Positions 1 to 10,700 of a stretch of DNA of 56,864 nt are shown here, one piece after another. The notes under the pieces are model-generated. The model saw only the letters and a program-made list of their open reading frames with translations. It searched no databases and was not told where the DNA came from. Position numbers and translations under genes: made by a program. The stretch is from an uncultured Flavobacteriales bacterium (GTDB lineage: Bacteria > Bacteroidota > Bacteroidia > Flavobacteriales_D > Sanyastnellaceae): contig CALKGQ010000016.1 of assembly GCA_938085425.1 (NCBI GenBank), positions 1 to 56,864 of the forward strand, written 5' to 3'. The first letter of the stretch is position 1. Every line of letters starts with the position of its first letter.

Positions 1-1
1 C

Positions 2-3000
2 GTTGAGGCGACTTATAGCTTGACGAATGATTGTACTCTTTTGATTGATTTTGATGGGGACATATATGCCTTTGTTTTGGTGGACGATGAATGGGTAGAC
101 TCCTACTGTGTGCCAGATTTTTCATGCTTGAATTGTCTGCCTACAGGCTCAGCTGGTTCATGGAGCGAGAGAGTTGGTCATCCGTCAGCAGAGATGTCTC
201 AAGGCTTGTGCATTACTTTAACTCCTTCTGAATGTTCAGTTCCATGTGAAACCTGTGAAACCGCGTTGACTTGGAATCAAGAGCTCAGCGACGACACGGT
301 CGAGTGCGTTGAAGATTTGCCCATGACTTGCGAGGACTTCACAACTGGTCTCATGGCCATCAATGAGTGTGACGGTTCAGAATACGAAGCCGTGTGCACG
401 CCATTGCTTTCTTTGGACAACCAAGAAGTTTCCTCTGGCGTGGCCACGACGGCCAAGCGCGACGACAATCTTGGAGATGGTGAATACGACTACAACGATG
501 CAGCCATCCGCCTCTACGGTTTGTCTGCTTCCGGAATTGCAGACAGCGACTACTTCGTGGAAGACCCTTCTGCTCCTTTGTCTTGGAACTACTACCCTGA
601 GTCGGGCACAGCGACTTTGACCGGACGGGTTTACTGCCGTGAGAACAGTGCCCGGTGGTTTGATTTGAACGCGGCCTTTGAGGATGCGTTGAACGCGCAA
701 GACTGGATGGATCTTGATTCTGACAACACATTGCTCGTGAACACAGACCCCAACAATCCCGGGTCCACCTGCGACTACGACGCAGAGAACATGACGGTCT
801 TTCTCATGCAGCCTGGCAGCAGCTACTTGCTGGCAGATGGCGAATCGAATGAATTCAATGGTTTGATCGGACTCGATCACATGCCACTCTCTTTGAACAA
901 GCGTTTCCAATACGGTCCCCAAGCCAACAACCACAACTGCGGTTATGGATTGGGTGGGTGGTTCCGTTGGGACGGTGTCTTGAATGGAGAAGAAGTATCA
1001 GGTTTCTCTGGCGACATTGTCGTCGACATCGAAGAGAGCTCCAACGATGCTTCCTGCTCGGAGAGTGCGTGCTTCGATTACACGGCCCTAGATTTCGGTT
1101 GCGGCCGTGCCTTGACCGAGCGTTTTTGTGTGAACCGCGAGGACACAACGCCTCCTGTGATTTCCGATGGCCCAGCGGACGCCACCGTAGAGTGCGATGC
1201 AGTGCCTGAAATTGCGGGAACAGATGCCATCGTTGCGACGGACAATTGCTCTGGTGATTTGACCTATGAGGAAGGAACAGAGCTTCGCATCGACGGAGAT
1301 TGTCCCTCGAATTACGTTTTGATTCGGAAGTGGGATGTGACGGATGCGTGCGGTTTGACATCAACTTGGACGCAGAACATTCAAGTTCAGGACACGTCTT
1401 CGCCCACTTTCTTGTTGGAGGCGGCCGATTTGAGCATCGAGTGCAGTGCCTTGGGGGACAGCGACCAGCTCAATGCATGGCTGGCAAGCCATGGAGGCGC
1501 CTCCGCAAGCGACAACTGTGGAACTGTTTCCTGGAGCAACAACTACTCAGAATGCACGGATGATGAACGTTCATTCAACAGCTACAAGCAGGGCACATGG
1601 GGAGGCAGCAACAACGTAGCCTCGGAGCTGATGGACGACAATTTCGATTCTGTCTTCCCGGAGGGTGTCTCGGTCGGGTGCGATGAACTCAGTATTGATT
1701 TCACAACTTCCGAAGCTGTGGACATCTACTTGCCTTGTCAAGGCAATGCAGCCGATTTGGTGTTGACCCATGGAGGTCAAAACCCAACGGAGGCCGCCAC
1801 CGACCCTACATGCTGGAACAATGCCCTGGTCTCACACCTGCTCACGGCAAAGCTGAATGTTGCCTTTGACGCTGCATTCGACGAATTCAGTCTTTCCGAC
1901 ATTGCATTTGGAGACTTGCTCGTTGCCTCCGGCGCATTCGAAGGAAAGAGTGTGGATGAGGTGATTCAAATTTCAGATGAGGTTCTTGGAGACTGCAACA
2001 ATGACTTCACTCCCTCTCAGTGTCGATCAACCTTGAGGGACATCAACAAAAACTTCAGTCCAAGCGAGAACGACCGGGGTTATTTGATCGTTCCTGGCTG
2101 TTGGACTTCGGATTGCGGCCAAACAGGAATGGCCATTGTGACATTTACAGTAGAAGACGAATGTGGAAACAGCAGCAGCAGTACCGCAACATTCACCATC
2201 CAAGACACCACATTGCCTGAGATTGTTGCAGAGTCCAGCATCATGGTCGACTGCGAAGCATACAACGTGGAGGTAGGGTACGCGACGGCTTCAGACGCTT
2301 GTGGAAATGCCTCTTTGACATGGGTTGACGCCCAAGCAAGTGGCGGTTGCATTACGCCAATTGGCGCCTACATGCGTACCTACACGTCGGTGGACGATTG
2401 TGGCAACACAAGCATCTTTGAGCAGTCCATTGTTCTCACAGACGATGAGGCACCTCAGTTTGAGGACTCCGCCGAAGACTTGACTGTGGAGTGCGACGGG
2501 TTGGGCAACATGGATGATCTCAACACGTGGTTGGCGTCCAATGGTGGTGCAACTGCCATGGATCAATGCAGCAACTTCACTTGGAGCAATGACTATGATC
2601 CTGCCAACTTTGTGGCGGGTTGCAATTTGACAGGATCTGTGACTGTCACCTTCACGGCCACTGACGATTGCGGCAACCACGATGACACGATGGCCACCTT
2701 TGCCATCGCGGATGAAACGGCTCCAGAGTTCGACTTTGTTCCCGGGGATGCCATTTACGAGTGTGATGAGGACATCACCTACGAAGACGCAACTGCCACG
2801 GATGCCTGTTCTGAGCCTGTTGTGACTGTTGTCGCTGACACCACGACGGGTGCTTGCCCTCAAAGTTTTGTCATTCAAAGAACCTTCACGGCCACTGACG
2901 CTTGCGGGCTTCAAACCACGGCCGTCCAGAGCATCACAGTGCAAGACACAACCGACCCTGTTTTGACAGAGGGAGCGATGTCATCGACTGTCGAATGTGA

Positions 3001-6000
3001 TGGTGCAGGAAACGAGGAAGCCTTCAACGCTTGGCTTGAAGGCCATGGCGGTTCGACTGCAACAGACAACTGTGGCTCTTTGACATGGAGCAACGACTTT
3101 GGCGGTGAATTGCAGGACCCCTGTGGAGCTTCAGGCTATGCAGATGTCACTTTCACCGCGACAGACGATTGCGGAAACGATGTTTCCACATCGGCGCGCT
3201 TCACCATCGAAGACACCACTGACCCTGTATTTGAGCCGTTCATGTCCACCATCATGGTGGAATGCACAGACGGCGACTACAGCAGCCCTGACTACCAGCC
3301 TTTGACTGCCACGGACGATTGCAGTGGTGTGGAGTACGAGATTGAAAGCATTTGCATGTCAGGAGGATGCTTGTGGACGGTGATGCGGATGTGGACGGCA
3401 ACAGACGATTGTGGCAACTCAACGACGGTGGAGCAATTCATCATGTTGATCGACACAACTGCACCTGTGGTGACTGCTCCTGCCCCTTACAATGTTGATG
3501 CAGATGCAGACGACTGTTCAGCAGACATCTCAGCAACTGCAGACGTTGCTGGAGTGGCCACTGTCGAAGACAACTGCGGCAGCCAAGATTGCTGGGGCAT
3601 GGAGTCCATCACGGTTTGGAGTGAAGATGCTGACCTTGAAGTCATTTGCGGTTACGACATGGAGGACCAGGGTTCACGTAGCATTGTGCGGACATGGTAT
3701 GCCCAAGACCGTTGCGGCAACATTGGACAAGACACCCAGATCATCACGATTTCTGATGTCACCCCTCCAGTGGCGTCTGTGACGGATGCGTCTGTGGCTT
3801 GCGCCGATTACGATCCAACAGCGGAGTACGGAACGGCCATGAGCACTGACAACTGTGCGGCCCTGCCTAACTACACTTGGGTCAATACAGAAACCATTGC
3901 TGGTGATTGTGCTGGTGATTACACCGTGAAGCGCACGTACACCTTTGTGGACGACTGCATGAACACCGTCGATGTCATTCAAACCATTTCTGTGTTTGAC
4001 GATGTGGCACCAGTCATTTCTGGCGAAAATGAGGTGACGGTCGAATGTTCGGGAGATTATGCCACCACCAACTATGTCACGGCTGAAGATGCATGTGGCA
4101 GTGGAGTCAACATTTCTTTCGTGGACGTGCAGGTTTCGGGTGGATGTGTGCAGCCTGTAGGCAGGTACCAGCGCACCTACACGGTCACAGATGATTGCGG
4201 CAATTCGGACACCTTCGAGCAGTTCATTCTCCTCGAGGATTCCATGGCTCCTGAGCTCAACATCCCTGCTGATTACACGGTTGAGTGCCATGTACCAGTC
4301 ACATACGACGACGCTTCAGCAACGGACTTGTGTGATGGCGACGTGCATGTGGCTTATTCGCAGGATACAATTCCTGGGGATTGCGCTCAGGCTTTTGACA
4401 TCCAGCGGACTTGGACTGCCACGGACGACTGTGGAAATGCAGAGACGAAAACCCAAACCATTTCGGTGGTGGACACCACAGCTCCTGAGTTGACCATCCC
4501 CGACGATTACACTGCCGAGTGCAGTGAGGCACATCCTCTTGAGGACGCCTCCGCCACAGACAATTGCGGCATGGTCTCTTTGGACATGGTGGCTGATACG
4601 GTCTATGGTGACTGCGCTCAGTCCTACGTTGTCACGCGAACATTCACTGCAACAGATGAGTGCGGAAATGAAACAGAACGTGCTCAAGTCATCACCATTG
4701 TGGACACGACCGAACCAATGTTCAACGAGGCTTTGCCGCTGAACATGACTGTGGAGTGCGACGATGTGCCGGCTGCCTCAGTGTTGACGGCCACAGACAA
4801 CTGCCAAGATGTCGAGGTGATGTACAGCGCAGAGGAGACACCGGGCGACTGCACAGGCCGTTACACCATTGTTCGGACTTGGACGGTCGAAGACGACTGC
4901 GGCAATGCCAATGCGCATACCCAGACGCTGACAGTTCAAGACACCACAGCTCCAGAATTGACTGTCCCTGAGGATTACACCGCAGAGTGCAGCGACATGC
5001 ACCCTCTCGAGAACGCTTCCGCTACCGACAATTGTGGAACCTACGAGATTGTGGTGGTCGCGGACACACTGCAAGGGACATGCTCTTCCAACTATGTTGT
5101 AACACGGACCTTCACCGCCACAGACGACTGTGGCAACGCGGCGTCAGATGTCCAGGTCATCACCATCCAAGACACCACCGGTCCCGTGATTGTAGCTGAA
5201 GCTGAAGTCGAGATTGCATGCGGGGACTACGACCCCGAGCAGTCTTTTGCCTCGGCAATAGACAATTGTGGCGACGTTGATGTGACTTGGATTGACTCCG
5301 ATGGAAGCGGAGGATGCGTGCTCCCTGTGGGCCGCTACAGCCGTGTCTATACAGCAACCGACGAGTGCGGGAACATCACCACAGCCGGGCAGATTCTGAC
5401 GTTGACAGACGATGTCGATCCAGAATTCACCAGTGTACCAGCGGGTGCGACGTACGAGTGTTTTGAAGACATCGAGTACCTCGATGCCACCGCCACTGAC
5501 AACTGCTCAGGAGCGACCGTTGCAGTCGTAGCGGACACTGTGTTCTCAAGCGATTGCATGCAAACGTTCACCATCACACGGACCTTTACGGCAACTGACA
5601 ACTGTGGAAACAGTGCAACAGCGACTCAGGTGATTGAAGTTCAAGACACAGAAGGACCAGACTTCACCTTCGTGCCTGAGGACTACACGGCGGAGTGTTC
5701 AGATGAATTGAACCTTGCCGATGCGATGGCCACCGATCACTGTTCCATGGTGAACATCGAGGTGAACACCACAGAGATTCCAGGAACTTGTGAAGGCCAA
5801 TACACCATTCTTAGGGAGTTTGTCGCGACAGACGATTGTGGAAACCAGGCGTCACAGACCCAGGTCATCACGATCCAAGACACCACGGCTCCTGAATTGA
5901 GCATCCCGGAGGATTACACTGCAGAGTGCAGCGACGAGCACCCTCTAGAAGATGCTTCCGCCACGGACAACTGCAGTATGGTGTCGATTGTCATGGATGC

Positions 6001-7507
6001 CGATACGGCAGCCGGTGCCTGTGACCATTCCTATGTGGTGACACGCACGTTCACAGCCACCGATGCATGCGGCAACAACACGTCGCTGTCACAGGTCATT
6101 ACGATCCAAGACACGACGGCTCCTGAATTGACCATTCCTGCGGATTACACTGCAGAATGTGATGAGGAGCTTGTGTTTGACGATGCGTCTGCTTCAGACA
6201 ACTGCGGCATGGTGAGCATTGTGCTCGAGGAGACAACGAACAACACGGATTGTGCCCAAGAGTACAGCATCGTTCGTACGTTCACGGCCACCGACGAATG
6301 TGGCAACATCAGTGTGGCTGCACAAACCATCACGGTGGAAGACACCACTGATCCTGTGATTGCAAGTGCAGGTGGTTTGATGAATGGTCAAGTGATTGAA
6401 GTTTGTTGCGAGTCGCTTGAAGGAGGAATCACTGTGCCGGAGGCGGTGACGTTGAGCTTCACCGACAACTGTGATGACGCAGCCAACCTCGATTACAACG
6501 AAGAGTGCATTGGTGGCAACTGTCCGACAGCCGATGTAGAGAGCTGGTGCGAGGTGCTGAATCCTGCGGTCATGCCTGATGGAGAGACCTGTGACAACTA
6601 CTCTGTTCACAGTATGCGTCTCTTCAACTTCCCAGGTTCCGAGTTCTACACCACAATTGAAGGCCGCGTGGCCAACAATGTGGATGGGACGAAGACCTAC
6701 ACGATGACCGTCGTTTCTTCTGACAACGACGAGGCAGGTTGGGAAATCACCAACAACTATTCGGCACCGATGTCATGGGAGGATTGGATCGCTCAACCAG
6801 GAAGCCAGAGCTACAAGTCAGATTGTGGTTTGGGTGACCACACCGAGTGGATGTACACGATGCTGACCAGCGGAAGTGCCACAGGTTGGGGGGATTACGC
6901 AGGTTCAAGTTTGACCTTCAACCATCAGCCAGCTTCAGGATACTTCGGGTTCCAAATCGGGGAGGGCGCCAACAACAAGAACGGCAACTACGGATTCAGT
7001 GCTTGGATGTACTACAACGGAACCTTCGATGGTTCTCCCGTGAGTGGGTCTGGTGATGTGTTCGGCGATTTGGACTGTTGTTTGCCATACGATTTGTCAC
7101 GGAGCTATGTCGTGACGGATTGCGCAGGGAATGACACTGAGTTTGGATACACTGTTCGCATGACAGGTGAAGACTGTGCTTCCGGTGATGCTGGAGACAT
7201 CAGTGATCCTGAGGATTCCGATTTGACCTTCGTCAAGGACTTGGTGAAAATTGCAAGCTTGCAGCCGAACCCGACGTCTGACATGTCTACGCTCGTGTTG
7301 ACAACGGAGGAGCCTTCCTTGCAAGTGGAAGTGACCGTGATGACCATGACCGGTTCCACGGTGATGACACTCTACAATGGGCCTGTTGTGGCTGGATGGC
7401 CAACCACCATTGAGGTGCCAGCTTCCCAATTGGAATCAGGTATGTACCAAGTCAAGGCCCGTGCCAAGACCTATGTGACTACGAAGAAATTGTTGGTGGC
7501 CAACTAA
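2..7507 (+). CDS. Giant secreted HYR-like repeat protein with T9SS sorting domain (5' end cut by window)
   Basis: The frame is open from the first bases of the window. The first possible start is TTG at 20, with no signal peptide after it, so the true N-terminus lies upstream. Counting from that TTG (2495 residues), there is a Cys-rich N-terminal domain (about 85-345) and roughly 19 tandem units of about 72-90 residues (about 385-2110). Each unit carries a pattern like VEC ... TDNC ... GxC ... TDxCGN ... QDTTAPE, so three or four Cys per unit. A second unique domain (about 2130-2385) follows, then a type A T9SS C-terminal domain (about 2410-2495) starting LQPNP and ending KKLLVAN. Unit 2 is interrupted by an unrelated module of about 180 residues. 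The repeats resemble HYR/Ig-like adhesion repeats. A cell-surface or released adhesin or matrix protein is inferred; no enzymatic domain was recognised. It is paralogous to the next gene. Confidence 0.85.
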   Translation, partial: VEATYSLTNDCTLLIDFDGDIYAFVLVDDEWVDSYCVPDFSCLNCLPTGSAGSWSERVGHPSAEMSQGLCITLTPSECSVPCETCETALTWNQELSDDTVECVEDLPMTCEDFTTGLMAINECDGSEYEAVCTPLLSLDNQEVSSGVATTAKRDDNLGDGEYDYNDAAIRLYGLSASGIADSDYFVEDPSAPLSWNYYPESGTATLTGRVYCRENSARWFDLNAAFEDALNAQDWMDLDSDNTLLVNTDPNNPGSTCDYDAENMTVFLMQPGSSYLLADGESNEFNGLIGLDHMPLSLNKRFQYGPQANNHNCGYGLGGWFRWDGVLNGEEVSGFSGDIVVDIEESSNDASCSESACFDYTALDFGCGRALTERFCVNREDTTPPVISDGPADATVECDAVPEIAGTDAIVATDNCSGDLTYEEGTELRIDGDCPSNYVLIRKWDVTDACGLTSTWTQNIQVQDTSSPTFLLEAADLSIECSALGDSDQLNAWLASHGGASASDNCGTVSWSNNYSECTDDERSFNSYKQGTWGGSNNVASELMDDNFDSVFPEGVSVGCDELSIDFTTSEAVDIYLPCQGNAADLVLTHGGQNPTEAATDPTCWNNALVSHLLTAKLNVAFDAAFDEFSLSDIAFGDLLVASGAFEGKSVDEVIQISDEVLGDCNNDFTPSQCRSTLRDINKNFSPSENDRGYLIVPGCWTSDCGQTGMAIVTFTVEDECGNSSSSTATFTIQDTTLPEIVAESSIMVDCEAYNVEVGYATASDACGNASLTWVDAQASGGCITPIGAYMRTYTSVDDCGNTSIFEQSIVLTDDEAPQFEDSAEDLTVECDGLGNMDDLNTWLASNGGATAMDQCSNFTWSNDYDPANFVAGCNLTGSVTVTFTATDDCGNHDDTMATFAIADETAPEFDFVPGDAIYECDEDITYEDATATDACSEPVVTVVADTTTGACPQSFVIQRTFTATDACGLQTTAVQSITVQDTTDPVLTEGAMSSTVECDGAGNEEAFNAWLEGHGGSTATDNCGSLTWSNDFGGELQDPCGASGYADVTFTATDDCGNDVSTSARFTIEDTTDPVFEPFMSTIMVECTDGDYSSPDYQPLTATDDCSGVEYEIESICMSGGCLWTVMRMWTATDDCGNSTTVEQFIMLIDTTAPVVTAPAPYNVDADADDCSADISATADVAGVATVEDNCGSQDCWGMESITVWSEDADLEVICGYDMEDQGSRSIVRTWYAQDRCGNIGQDTQIITISDVTPPVASVTDASVACADYDPTAEYGTAMSTDNCAALPNYTWVNTETIAGDCAGDYTVKRTYTFVDDCMNTVDVIQTISVFDDVAPVISGENEVTVECSGDYATTNYVTAEDACGSGVNISFVDVQVSGGCVQPVGRYQRTYTVTDDCGNSDTFEQFILLEDSMAPELNIPADYTVECHVPVTYDDASATDLCDGDVHVAYSQDTIPGDCAQAFDIQRTWTATDDCGNAETKTQTISVVDTTAPELTIPDDYTAECSEAHPLEDASATDNCGMVSLDMVADTVYGDCAQSYVVTRTFTATDECGNETERAQVITIVDTTEPMFNEALPLNMTVECDDVPAASVLTATDNCQDVEVMYSAEETPGDCTGRYTIVRTWTVEDDCGNANAHTQTLTVQDTTAPELTVPEDYTAECSDMHPLENASATDNCGTYEIVVVADTLQGTCSSNYVVTRTFTATDDCGNAASDVQVITIQDTTGPVIVAEAEVEIACGDYDPEQSFASAIDNCGDVDVTWIDSDGSGGCVLPVGRYSRVYTATDECGNITTAGQILTLTDDVDPEFTSVPAGATYECFEDIEYLDATATDNCSGATVAVVADTVFSSDCMQTFTITRTFTATDNCGNSATATQVIEVQDTEGPDFTFVPEDYTAECSDELNLADAMATDHCSMVNIEVNTTEIPGTCEGQYTILREFVATDDCGNQASQTQVITIQDTTAPELSIPEDYTAECSDEHPLEDASATDNCSMVSIVMDADTAAGACDHSYVVTRTFTATDACGNNTSLSQVITIQDTTAPELTIPADYTAECDEELVFDDASASDNCGMVSIVLEETTNNTDCAQEYSIVRTFTATDECGNISVAAQTITVEDTTDPVIASAGGLMNGQVIEVCCESLEGGITVPEAVTLSFTDNCDDAANLDYNEECIGGNCPTADVESWCEVLNPAVMPDGETCDNYSVHSMRLFNFPGSEFYTTIEGRVANNVDGTKTYTMTVVSSDNDEAGWEITNNYSAPMSWEDWIAQPGSQSYKSDCGLGDHTEWMYTMLTSGSATGWGDYAGSSLTFNHQPASGYFGFQIGEGANNKNGNYGFSAWMYYNGTFDGSPVSGSGDVFGDLDCCLPYDLSRSYVVTDCAGNDTEFGYTVRMTGEDCASGDAGDISDPEDSDLTFVKDLVKIASLQPNPTSDMSTLVLTTEEPSLQVEVTVMTMTGSTVMTLYNGPVVAGWPTTIEVPASQLESGMYQVKARAKTYVTTKKLLVAN

Positions 7508-7531
7508 GGCAAGCCGGCAAGATTCATAAGG

Positions 7532-7562
7532 AAAGCCGCCCTTTGGGGCGGCTTTTTTTTTT
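7532..7562 (+). terminator. Rho-independent terminator after the first giant gene
   Basis: A perfect 10-bp stem AAAGCCGCCC / GGGCGGCTTT with a TTTG-side loop runs into a ten-T tract. It lies 24 nt after the stop codon and separates the two paralogous giant genes into independent transcripts. Confidence 0.93.
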
Positions 7563-7706
7563 GCCCTGATCAGTCGTTTCTCGGGACTTGGCAATGTTGG
7601 GGGTGATAACACATATAATCATTTGGACATAACGAGAGCTTGGTCGTTCTTTTGTTCCCTGACGTGTGTCAGAACTGTTGAATGTTTCTTAACCCATCCT
7701 TTTTCG

Positions 7707-10700
7707 ATGAAAAAGCTGTTATCTCTTGCGCTAGGGACAATGTTCCTTGTCGCTTCCTCCTTTGGAAATCTTGTCTTCGCCAATGGCATTGAAGACGCCT
7801 GTGACTCCACTTGTCCCTTGGTTTGGAACCAAGCCTTGGTGGACCAATCAGTGCAATGTGCTGAAGATTTGCCTACGTCGTGTGACGATTACTTGAATTT
7901 TTCAGGAATCGAGAATCTCAGTGCAATCAATGCATGTTCAAGTGAAGCGTTCCCGGTGTTCGCTTGTTTTCCTCTCGCCTCAGAGAGCGTTTCGGCACCA
8001 GTCACTTCATGTCTGGCGACCACAGCGAAGAGAGACAGTGAGTTGGCACCGGATGAGTATGCCGCTACCGATGGTGCCATCCGTCTTTACGGATTGAGTG
8101 CGATGGGCATGGCAGACAGCGATTACTTCGTTGAGGATCCTTCCAATCCGCTGCAGTTTCTTCACGCCCCTGACAGCCGCAGTGCGAGATTGACAGGGAC
8201 GGTTCATTGTGTGGCCAATGCAAATCAGATTTTCCACGTGGATGCCCGTTTTGTCAATGAGGACAATGCGATGGAGTGGCTTGCAGAGAGTGACGCGCAT
8301 ACGCTTCTCATTGGTGACGATCCTCAACAAACTGGCTACCAAACTTGTGACATTGATACCGCGGGAATCACGGTGTTTGATTTGCAGGCGTTGAGTCGCC
8401 TCGAAGGCGATGGCGAGTTGGAGGGCACGCTCTTCATTGACCACATGCCCATGTCCTACAGCAAGCGTTTCCAGCTTGGATTGGGCGCAAACAACCACAA
8501 CTGCAATGAAGGATTTGGTGGGTGGTTTCGTTGGGAAGGCATGTTGAATGGCGAAAGTGTCCAAGGATTGAGTGGTGACGTTGTTTTGGATTTGGCATGT
8601 TCAGCACCAGATTCAGAATGCAGCCAGTACGCCTCTTTCCTGTTTGAATCGATCGACGATTGTGGTCGAATCTTGTCGACTTCTGTCCTTGTGGACCGCC
8701 AAGACACTGAGGCTCCTGTGGTCATCTCAGGACCTGAGTCGTTGACTGTAGAATGCGACATGATTCCTGATATGGCCTCTGCTTCTTCAATTCATGCTGA
8801 GGACAATTGCGAAGGTGAACTGCACGTAAGCGAAGGGGTCGAAACGAGGTTCGATGGAGATTGTCCCAACCACTATGTCTTGAACCGTCGTTGGACGGTG
8901 ACCGATTTGTGCGGCAATGCCACGACACACGTGCAAAACGTGGAAGTACGAGACACCACCAATCCTGTGGTCAGTGGTGAGAATTTGGTGTTGGTGTCAT
9001 GTGAGGCTTTTGACCCTGACATGGCATTCGCCACAGCCACAGACAACTGTGGGATGGTGAGCCTGAGCTGGACAGATTTCGAGCAAAGTGGAGGCTGTGT
9101 GCTTCCGATTGGACAATTCAGCCGCACCTACACTGCGACCGACGACTGCGGCAATGCGTCGACGTTCGAGCAGATCATCACGCTCACGGACTCGCAGGCT
9201 CCAGAGTTTGACTCTGTTCCTGCCGATGCGAGTTACGAATGCGACGAAGAGATTGTGTATGAGATGGCGATGGCCTCGGACAATTGCTCAGGTGCCAGCG
9301 TCACTGTGGTCGCCGACACGGTTTTCTCAGAGCTGTGCATGCAGACCTTCACGATCACCAGAACCTTCACAGCCGTTGACAATTGCGACAATTCAGCGTC
9401 TGCTGTTCAAGTGATTGAGGTTGCGGACACCACGGCTCCTTCGCTGGAGATTCCAGCGGACTACGAGGCGGAATGCAGTGCCGCTCACCCCTTGGAGGCT
9501 GCGACAGCATCTGACAACTGTGGCCCCGTCACGATTGTCCTCACGGCGGACACGGTTGCAGGTGCTTGCGCCCAGTCTTACGTTGTGACCCGCACCTTTG
9601 TCGCCACCGACGCTTGTGGAAACAGCACTTCTGACGCACAAGTCATCACGATTGTGGACACCCAGGCTCCGATGTTTGTGGAGGAGCTTCCAGCCTCTTT
9701 GGAGGTGGAGTGTGACAATGTCCCCGCCGGGGCAGTGCTCACGGCAATGGACAACTGCCAGGATGTTTCTGTTTCCTACAGCGAAACACGTCTTGATGGC
9801 AGTTGCCCAAGCAACTACACCCTGACCCGCACCTGGACCAGCTCGGACGATTGCGGAAATGAGGTGACCCATGAGCAGATTGTGGGCGTTTCAGACACGA
9901 CTTCGCCTGAGTTCACATTTGTGCCTGCCGATTACACGGCCGAGTGCGACGAAGAGCACCCCATGGAAATGGCCACAGGCATGGACGTTTGCGGTGACTT
10001 TGAAATTGGGGTCACCGAGGTGGTCTCTTACGACTGTCCTCAGGGGTACACCATTGAGCGGACGTTTGAGGCTGTGGATGCATGTGGGAACAGCGCAAGT
10101 GCGATGCAGACCATCACCATTGTCGACTCTACCTCTCCAGTCATTGACGCCATTGAAGTGGTCATGATTCCCTGCGCGGAATACGACCCCTTGGCTGGCT
10201 TTGCGACGGCCACGGACAATTGCGGTGTGGTCTCATTGACTTGGGAGGACCAACAAACCAGTGGAGGCTGCGCCTTGCCCATTGGTCAATACGTTAGGGT
10301 TTACACTGCTGTCGATGAATGCGGCAATGCGAGCACTGTGGACCAAGTGTTGACCCTGGTGGACGATACGGCTCCGGAGTTCACCTTCGTTCCGGATGAC
10401 TACACGGCGGAATGCATTGATGCCCTCACGTATGAGGAGGCAGAGGCGACGGACAATTGTTCGGGCGTGACGATGACCCTCTCAGTGGACACCCTGTCCA
10501 CTGAGTGCGCGGGAACCTTCGACATCGTGCGCACCTGGGTGGCCACCGACAATTGCAACAATGCAGCCACAGCTGTTCAGGTGATTTCTGTTGTGGACGA
10601 AGAGGGACCTTACTTCACCTATGTTCCTGAAGACTACACTGCAGAATGCTCAGACGATTTGGTCCTTGAAATGGCAGAGGCAGTGGACCATTGCTCGTCA

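Noticed and set aside
7588-7619. TTGGCA and TATAAT upstream of the second giant gene, resembling an E. coli sigma-70 promoter
   Set aside because: The spacer is 20 nt, and Bacteroidota primary sigma factor recognises TAnnTTTG, not TATAAT. The A/T-rich stretch may still contain the promoter, but the box cannot be assigned.
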